This document shows, piece by piece, positions 1 through 3,967 of a stretch of 5,810 nt of DNA. Each line of letters starts with the position of its first letter. The first letter of the stretch is position 1. The notes beneath the pieces are model-generated. The model worked only from the letters and a program-made list of their open reading frames with translations, was not told the DNA's origin and searched no databases. Source of the stretch: Planctomycetia bacterium (GTDB taxonomy: Bacteria; Planctomycetota; Planctomycetia; Gemmatales; Gemmataceae); assembly GCA_022616395.1 (NCBI GenBank), contig JAKEEV010000685.1:1-5810 (forward strand), in the 5' to 3' direction. The position numbers were made by a program, and so were the translations under genes.

Positions 1-736
1 GCTTTTCGTTCTCGTAGGCGAAGTAGAGGCGGTCAGCACGCAGGCGCCTGATGGCGGGAGTCTCTGACGCGGAGAGGAGTTTCTGCAACTCGGCGGACGA
101 GAGCTTCCACTCCACGGGTTTCACGTCATCGACAACACGCAACTTGCCACCAACGACCCACTCGGAGTTCTTTCCACCGAGGTGCTTTGTCATTGCAGCA
201 GAGAGCCACTCGCCAAGCGCCTTGTCCTGGCCGCGAATCCCGAAGACGACGAGGTTGCCGGCCTTGTCGAAGCGGGAGCCGTCGAACTTGAACTGGTCGG
301 CCCCCTTCTCGCCTTTGGCACCGGCGGCGTTGGAGGCATTCTGAAGAAGAACGTGCGGGTGCTTTGTGTCTGCGATCCGTTTGACTCCTCCGAGGTTGAA
401 CTTGACCTGAGGAGCCTTCAACCGCTCGCGAAGCAAGTCCTGAACTTCGGTTTTGAGCAAGTCGAAGGGGGGTTTCTCGTCTGCTTTGGCCGCGGGTGCA
501 TCCAGAAACACCCCGCTGACTTTCACCTCACCCTTGTCGGATTCAAACTTGTCCACGCGCAGGCGTTTTTGCAGTTCGGTTCCTTCGGAGAGCTGCTTTT
601 GAATGGCGGCGATTTGCTTTTGGGCTTCGGGCGCGACTTTGTTCGCGTCCTGAGCCGAAGCGGTAGCAGATGCCAGCGCCAGCACTGTGACGAGCGCGGC
701 GAGCGTGACAGAGCGGAACGGGATTGACAGGGGCAT
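1..736 (-). CDS. Secreted protein of unknown family, N-terminal part (runs off the left edge)
   Basis: This frame is open from the ATG at 736 to the window edge (245 complete codons, no stop), so the C-terminus is missing. The start is supported by a GAGGA ribosome binding site four bases upstream and a gap of only 16 bases after the stop of the phosphatase gene, which points to one operon. Residues 1-28 form a classic signal peptide: Arg at 8, a hydrophobic stretch at about 11-22 and an ASA cleavage motif (26-28) before QD. The mature part begins with a Lys/Gln-rich helix and then shows recurring segments of similar shape: LRVDKFESDKGEVKVSGVF near 59-77, FKFDGSRFDKAGNLVVFGI near 149-167, and LRADRLYFAYENEK at the edge (232-245). 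These could be the first strands of tandem alpha/beta repeats, loosely like BON-type domains. I do not recognise the family and assign no function; export across the inner membrane is the only firm prediction. Confidence 0.87.
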   Translation of the reverse strand, partial: MPLSIPFRSVTLAALVTVLALASATASAQDANKVAPEAQKQIAAIQKQLSEGTELQKRLRVDKFESDKGEVKVSGVFLDAPAAKADEKPPFDLLKTEVQDLLRERLKAPQVKFNLGGVKRIADTKHPHVLLQNASNAAGAKGEKGADQFKFDGSRFDKAGNLVVFGIRGQDKALGEWLSAAMTKHLGGKNSEWVVGGKLRVVDDVKPVEWKLSSAELQKLLSASETPAIRRLRADRLYFAYENEK

Positions 737-740
737 GTGT

Positions 741-745
741 TCCTC
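741..745 (-). promoter_or_regulatory. Ribosome binding site of the secreted-protein gene
   Basis: The minus strand reads GAGGA followed by ACAC and ATG, a four-base spacer. It lies in the 16-base gap after the phosphatase stop codon and fixes the start of the secreted protein at 736. Confidence 0.7.
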
Positions 746-752
746 GCGGAGT

Positions 753-2819
753 TCAGACACCGGGGTCCGTCGAGTCCGGGAAACCGTCCCTGGTTGCCGG
801 CGGTTCATCCACCGGCGGTGGTTCGACTGGTTGTTTGGGTTTCTCGTCCGCGTCGTGCGGTCGATTTCGTTCGTCAGCAGGTTCGTCAGCCAGTTCGTCA
901 GCAGGCGGATCGTGCGGAAGGTCGATCATCAGATCGGCCACATCCGGGGTAATGACGAAATCTTCCATCGGGGCGAGCGGTTCGGGCTTCTTCGGAGGTT
1001 TTGATACTTCGGTTGTTCCGACCCCCTCACCCGCCTCCAACGCTTCGCGTTGTTCGGCGACCTCTCCCCCGCCGTGCGGGGGAGAGGTGATATGGTTGTC
1101 CTGCTCCTGAAAGCTCGCCGATGTCTCAGCGACCCCCACCTCTCCCCGTTGGGGAGAGGTCGCCGCAGACTCTCGCCTTGCGAGAGTCGTTGCGGCGGGT
1201 GAGGGGATTTGTTCTTCTCTGTCGGTTTCTTCCACGACCGGCTCACTCGCCCATTCCACTTCCTCATTTCCTCCGCTGATGCGAAGGACGACGAGCGTGC
1301 AGTCGTCGTTCACCATGTCGTTTGCGCTGCGGAGCGTATCGAGTTCCGCGCGCCAGTCGGCCTGGTTGATTGTCTCGAATCGCTTCCACTCCGGGCCAGG
1401 ACCGAGCGCTGCGCTTTTGAATAATCGAACAGCCACTGCGTCTGTTGCCAGCACGAAGCGGTCACCGGGCTGGCATGTCCCTTCCGCCGCGATGGCGAGT
1501 GTCCTGAAGCCGGGACTCGACCGGATCAAAAGCGGAGCCGAGCCGAACTGATCGGCCGCGACCACTGGGAACGTCGAGAGCAACTGGCCGTCGCGAATCC
1601 AGAACAAGCTCGCGTCACCGACCGCACAGGCTCGCCAGGGGCGGACGCCATCAGCATTCGCTGGCCCAACTTCCAAGCCCAAGAGAGTCGCTGCCGCACC
1701 GACGCTGTCCACTTTCGCTTTCTTCGACCAGTTCAGGGTATCGTAATTGATTGCCGAGCGCCACTCCGAACGGAGCCGATTTATCCAGTTATTCAACAAT
1801 ACCGGATCGCGTGTGTTCGGGCGTTCCGCAAGGAACTGTTTGCCTAACTGGTCGGCCCAGGCTCGGCAGTAAATCCCGGTGCTGGCTCCATCAGCGACCA
1901 CCGCGACACCCGCGCCGGCATTGATCGTGAAGGCATCTTCCCACTGTTCGGGCGTGTTGCCCATCTTCTGTGCCCACATCCCGCGAGCGTGGCTGAATCC
2001 GCCTTCAACTTCGGTCCACGCGATTGTGTCTTCCTTCCAGGAACAAGAAAAGACTGCATCCCAGAGATCGGTAAGATCCCAGTCGTTGATTGCCAGCCCA
2101 CAGCGCGCGGACTTACCCGCGTCGGTGTTTTCGGGCAACTCGCCGGAGAGTTCCCGGAGTTTCACCCACGACTCGTCAAGAGATTCGGACCAGTTCCCCG
2201 CCGAGACCGGTTCAACGCCGCTTTCAAACACGTAATGCAACAGGCGAACCGGACCGTAGCCGGTGGTTAAGAGACCAAGCGAGCGGGCGATGCGAGCGTA
2301 ACTGTCGTCCAGACCATCCGCCGCGGTGCAGTGGAGAACCACCGGCGGCCGAGCCGCGTAGCGACCGGTCAGCCACACCGAGACCATCTGATACACGCGT
2401 GCCAGAGCCGCTGAGGGGCACGGTTCGCCTTCGCAACCGGGGATCACGGCCCACTTGCGCGGCTGGCCCTCGACATCGCGAGGAACCGCCGGCATCTCGA
2501 CGATTTCCGTGATTGGAACCAGGCGCGGGTTCGGTTCGCCATCAGGCAACAGGGAGACGAGAAGCGGTGAGCCGTCTTCGGTTGTGTGGTAGCCGAGCAC
2601 GGCCACATCAAGCGGGCCGACCGCGTAGCCGGCCGCAACCGTGTTCACCAGCGCATCGAGCAGTTCATCAGCCAGTTGCCGAATAGCCGCAAACGCCACG
2701 GCTTCCCCGCGACCGGTGACCACTTCCGCGGTCATGCCAGCCGACAGGCGAAGCAGCAGCACCAGACAGCCCGGCGGCGGCTCGGCGGTCTCGGTCATTG
2801 GTCCCTGGTCATTAGTCAT
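753..2819 (-). CDS. vWA-like/PP2C-type protein phosphatase fusion (TerY-P type), 688 aa
   Basis: Predicted metal-dependent Ser/Thr phosphatase acting in the cytoplasm. Numbering is from the ATG at 2819. Residues about 17-213 resemble the vWA protein encoded just upstream (GCLVLLLRLSAGM, LDVAVLGYHTTEDG, ITEI, PPVVLHCTAADG), but the MIDAS residues are gone. Residues about 275-515 are a PP2C domain of the PP2C_2 kind: a GFSHARG start, then the expected metal ligands D295 (WEDAF), D310 (VADGAS), D460 (LATDAV) and D506 (NDDCTLVV), plus VGDAS at 400-404, so catalysis looks intact. Residues 516-688 are an acidic, Pro-rich, probably disordered tail containing REP-derived sequence (538-599). Start choice: ATG at 2819 has GGAG 11 bases upstream; ATG at 2798 (AGGGA close upstream) and TTG at 2870 are alternatives, all before the first domain. 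The vWA plus PP2C pairing is known from TerY-P modules; the substrate, probably a phosphoprotein of a partner kinase, is inference. Confidence 0.92.
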   Translation of the reverse strand: MTNDQGPMTETAEPPPGCLVLLLRLSAGMTAEVVTGRGEAVAFAAIRQLADELLDALVNTVAAGYAVGPLDVAVLGYHTTEDGSPLLVSLLPDGEPNPRLVPITEIVEMPAVPRDVEGQPRKWAVIPGCEGEPCPSAALARVYQMVSVWLTGRYAARPPVVLHCTAADGLDDSYARIARSLGLLTTGYGPVRLLHYVFESGVEPVSAGNWSESLDESWVKLRELSGELPENTDAGKSARCGLAINDWDLTDLWDAVFSCSWKEDTIAWTEVEGGFSHARGMWAQKMGNTPEQWEDAFTINAGAGVAVVADGASTGIYCRAWADQLGKQFLAERPNTRDPVLLNNWINRLRSEWRSAINYDTLNWSKKAKVDSVGAAATLLGLEVGPANADGVRPWRACAVGDASLFWIRDGQLLSTFPVVAADQFGSAPLLIRSSPGFRTLAIAAEGTCQPGDRFVLATDAVAVRLFKSAALGPGPEWKRFETINQADWRAELDTLRSANDMVNDDCTLVVLRISGGNEEVEWASEPVVEETDREEQIPSPAATTLARRESAATSPQRGEVGVAETSASFQEQDNHITSPPHGGGEVAEQREALEAGEGVGTTEVSKPPKKPEPLAPMEDFVITPDVADLMIDLPHDPPADELADEPADERNRPHDADEKPKQPVEPPPVDEPPATRDGFPDSTDPGV
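870..905. repeat. Three tandem 12-base repeats in the phosphatase tail
   Basis: The plus strand has TTCGTCAGCAGG, TTCGTCAGCCAG and TTCGTCAGCAGG head to tail. On the coding (minus) strand they encode the acidic repeat PADE-LADE-PADE in the disordered tail of the phosphatase. This is a small in-frame tandem duplication, likely prone to copy-number change. Confidence 0.8.
1023..1090 (+). repeat. REP-like double-hairpin element, copy 1, inside the phosphatase gene
   Basis: The element opens with CCCCTCACCCGCC (1023-1035), followed by a hairpin CAACGC-TTC-GCGTTG (1038-1052), the block CGGCGACCTCTCCCC (1055-1069), and a strong hairpin with a 12-base stem and CGT loop (1061-1087). Copy 2 at 1137-1206 has the same order of parts in the opposite orientation. 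Both lie in the coding sequence of the phosphatase tail and keep the frame open; this copy is read in reverse and gives ITSPPHGGGEVAEQREALEA. This architecture is that of dispersed REP-type palindromic elements; that it is dispersed in this genome is inference. Confidence 0.8.
1137..1206 (-). repeat. REP-like double-hairpin element, copy 2 (inverted), inside the phosphatase gene
   Basis: Read on the minus strand it matches copy 1: CCCCTCACCCGCC (1206-1194), a hairpin GACTCTCGC-AAG-GCGAGAGTC (1188-1168), CGGCGACCTCTCCCC (1165-1151), then a ten-base stem with a three-base loop (1160-1138). The two outer blocks are identical to copy 1, while the first hairpin has a different sequence with both sides changed together, so pairing is kept. 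It encodes roughly SPAATTLARRESAATSPQRG in the phosphatase tail. Confidence 0.8.
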
Positions 2820-2823
2820 TCGT
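2796..2823 (+). repeat. Degenerate heptad repeat over the phosphatase start
   Basis: The plus strand reads as four heptads, CATTGGT, CCCTGGT, CATTAGT and CATTCGT. On the minus strand this stretch contains both candidate ATG starts of the phosphatase (2819 and 2798) and would encode MTNDQGPM. Bases 2806-2820 are a perfect 15-base inverted match to 2883-2897. Heptad repeats with this kind of sequence resemble the short tandemly repeated (STRR) sequences known from cyanobacteria; the link is by resemblance only. Confidence 0.7.
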
Positions 2824-2877
2824 CGCGCGACTCCGATTGAGGGGCCGGGTGGGTCAAGCCGGCTCGCCAAGAACTCA

Positions 2878-2898
2878 TGACCAATGACTAATGACCAA
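2878..2898 (-). repeat. Heptad repeat directly after the vWA stop codon
   Basis: The minus strand reads TTGGTCA, TTAGTCA, TTGGTCA straight after the TGA (2901-2899) of the vWA gene. It is the inverted partner of the heptads at 2796-2823; the 62 bases between the perfect 15-base arms (2821-2882) would form the loop of a hairpin in the transcript between the vWA and phosphatase genes. The stem has no following T-run, so it does not look like an ordinary intrinsic terminator. Confidence 0.7.
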
Positions 2899-3795
2899 TC
2901 ACCGCAAGTGCGGAGGCAATGTCGCGGCGGCGACCACCTGCGTCCCGACGTTCAAGAGCTTCAAGAGGCTCACCGCGTCCGCGTTGAAGGCCATCGCCTT
3001 ACAGCCAAGCGGAGCGGAAATCCCCTTCACCTCGGCCATGTGTCGCAGCTTGTCCGGCAGCGGGCTGGACATGTTGAAGAGGTCGCGTGCGTATTCGTCG
3101 GGAAGCGCGCTGTCTGTGGGTGGGAGAAACACCGGCTGAGCATCACGACCCGACAGGTGGCAGTTGAACAACAGCAAGTTGCCGTCCGCGGTCGAGATGC
3201 TCTTCAAGTCCTCCGCGAACGGAACCGGCATCCCGTCGGTGGATTCGCCGTCGGTCAGGTTAATTACCATCGGCGGGAAGCTGCTAGAATGCATGTCGAT
3301 CCACGCGCGAATGACCTGCGCGCAGTAGCCAAGCGCGGTACACATCGGAGTGCCGAACATCTCGGTTGGTGCTGGCGAGCGGAACCAGACGGGGAACGCG
3401 ATCTCGCGTTCGACTTCCGTTAGCCCACCAGCGCCGTCGTCCACGAACTCCTTCTTTCTCCGCTGCTCGATCTCCAGCGGGTTATCGTATAGCTCGGTGA
3501 TCGAAACCAGATCGCGACCAGCGAGCGCCCCGGCAAAGAGTGGTCGGACAATCGCGACTCCGTTGGAGTCGGTCGTGTAGCCGATCAGTCCCACATCGAA
3601 GTAGTTTCGGGGCTTCTCCTCGCCCTTCTCGCAACTGGTAATCAATTCCTGGAAGAAGCGGTTGATCGCAGTGGACACCGTGTCCATCTTCGCTCTGGGT
3701 GTGCCCGCGATGCCATCGAGCATCGAGTTGGACAGGTCAACTAAAAACACGATGCACCCAGGATTCGCCCGGTCAATTTGCATGTCGTAAGGCAT
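2899..3795 (-). CDS. vWA domain protein with intact MIDAS, TerY-like, 298 aa
   Basis: Predicted cytoplasmic metal-dependent protein-binding domain; no signal peptide or membrane helix. The MIDAS motif is complete: D20-L-S22-N-S24 after the first hydrophobic strand (CIVFLV), T149 in FGTPMCTAL, and D182 in VINLTDGEST. Between strands there is a charged insert (about 104-145, with QRRKKEF) that makes the protein longer than typical TerY proteins of roughly 210-220 residues. The C-terminal third (about 205-298) has no motif I recognise. The ATG at 3795 is preceded by GAGGT with a seven-base spacer, so the start is secure. It lies 79 bases upstream of the vWA/PP2C fusion start, whose N-terminal domain is a diverged relative. 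vWA proteins of the TerY group pair with PP2C phosphatases and kinases in known modules; a scaffolding or sensing role in phospho-signalling is inferred here. I would not give it the name terY without a search. Confidence 0.94.
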   Translation of the reverse strand: MPYDMQIDRANPGCIVFLVDLSNSMLDGIAGTPRAKMDTVSTAINRFFQELITSCEKGEEKPRNYFDVGLIGYTTDSNGVAIVRPLFAGALAGRDLVSITELYDNPLEIEQRRKKEFVDDGAGGLTEVEREIAFPVWFRSPAPTEMFGTPMCTALGYCAQVIRAWIDMHSSSFPPMVINLTDGESTDGMPVPFAEDLKSISTADGNLLLFNCHLSGRDAQPVFLPPTDSALPDEYARDLFNMSSPLPDKLRHMAEVKGISAPLGCKAMAFNADAVSLLKLLNVGTQVVAAATLPPHLR

Positions 3796-3802
3796 GAGAG
3801 GT

Positions 3803-3807
3803 ACCTC
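3803..3807 (-). promoter_or_regulatory. Ribosome binding site of the vWA gene
   Basis: The minus strand reads TTTTGAGGTACCTCTCATG: GAGGT seven bases before the ATG at 3795. Part of the site falls in the small palindrome GAGGTACCTC (3798-3807), which could mask the site by local pairing. Confidence 0.75.
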
Positions 3808-3846
3808 AAAAGTAACTTCGGGAACGGGTGGATTGTTAAGTGTGGT

Positions 3847-3865
3847 CCGCTCGCTCCGCGAGCGG
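3847..3865. repeat. Hairpin with TCC loop (copy A of the intergenic set)
   Basis: CCGCTCGC-TCC-GCGAGCGG on the plus strand: an eight-base perfect stem with a three-base loop. It shares the core CGCTCCGCG with the three other hairpins between 3870 and 3953, while the outer stem bases differ. It lies in the gap between the membrane-protein gene and the vWA gene. Confidence 0.85.
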
Positions 3866-3869
3866 CAAA

Positions 3870-3932
3870 GATTGTAGTCCTCACGCGGAGCGTGAGGTGT
3901 CTTTCCTCACGCTCCGCGTGAGGACTACAATC
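3870..3932. repeat. Nested 28-base inverted repeat in the gap before the vWA gene
   Basis: Bases 3870-3897 are the exact reverse complement of 3905-3932, with a seven-base spacer TGTCTTT. Each arm holds its own hairpin, CCTCACGC-GGA-GCGTGAGG (3879-3897) and CCTCACGC-TCC-GCGTGAGG (3905-3923), flanked outside by GATTGTAGT and ACTACAATC. The element can fold as one long stem or as two small ones. It lies in the transcript between the membrane-protein and vWA genes, so it may set RNA ends or reduce read-through, but it has no T-run as an intrinsic terminator would. Confidence 0.92.
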
Positions 3933-3936
3933 CCGA

Positions 3937-3953
3937 CCGCCGCTCCGCGGCGG
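3937..3953. repeat. Hairpin with TCC loop (copy D of the intergenic set)
   Basis: CCGCCGC-TCC-GCGGCGG on the plus strand: a seven-base perfect stem with the same TCC loop and GCTCCGC core as the neighbours. It begins 14 bases beyond the stop codon of the membrane-protein gene. Confidence 0.82.
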
Positions 3954-3967
3954 GCAACTTTGTGCTG

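Noticed and set aside
182..727. Long plus-strand open frame of 181 codons opposite the secreted-protein gene
   Set aside because: It lies antisense to a minus-strand frame with signal peptide and ribosome binding site; its product has no recognisable domain and there is no good ribosome binding site. It is a shadow of GC-rich coding sequence.
2820..2870. Extension of the phosphatase to the TTG at 2870 (705 residues)
   Set aside because: TTG is a rarer start, no good ribosome binding site precedes it, and the extra residues come from the loop between the repeats and add no domain.
2816..2878. A 20-codon minus-strand frame (MSSWRAGLTHPAPQSESRDE) ending in an ATGA overlap with the ATG at 2819
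   Set aside because: The overlap would suit a coupled leader peptide, but the ATG at 2878 lies in the heptad repeat and has no ribosome binding site, so a chance frame is more likely.
3870..3932. Intrinsic terminator of the membrane-protein gene
   Set aside because: The stem is strong, but the minus strand continues with CAATCTTTGCC, with no proper T-run; a role in RNA processing remains possible.
3847..3953. CRISPR-like array
   Set aside because: The repeats are palindromes of unequal length with different stems and no regular spacers.
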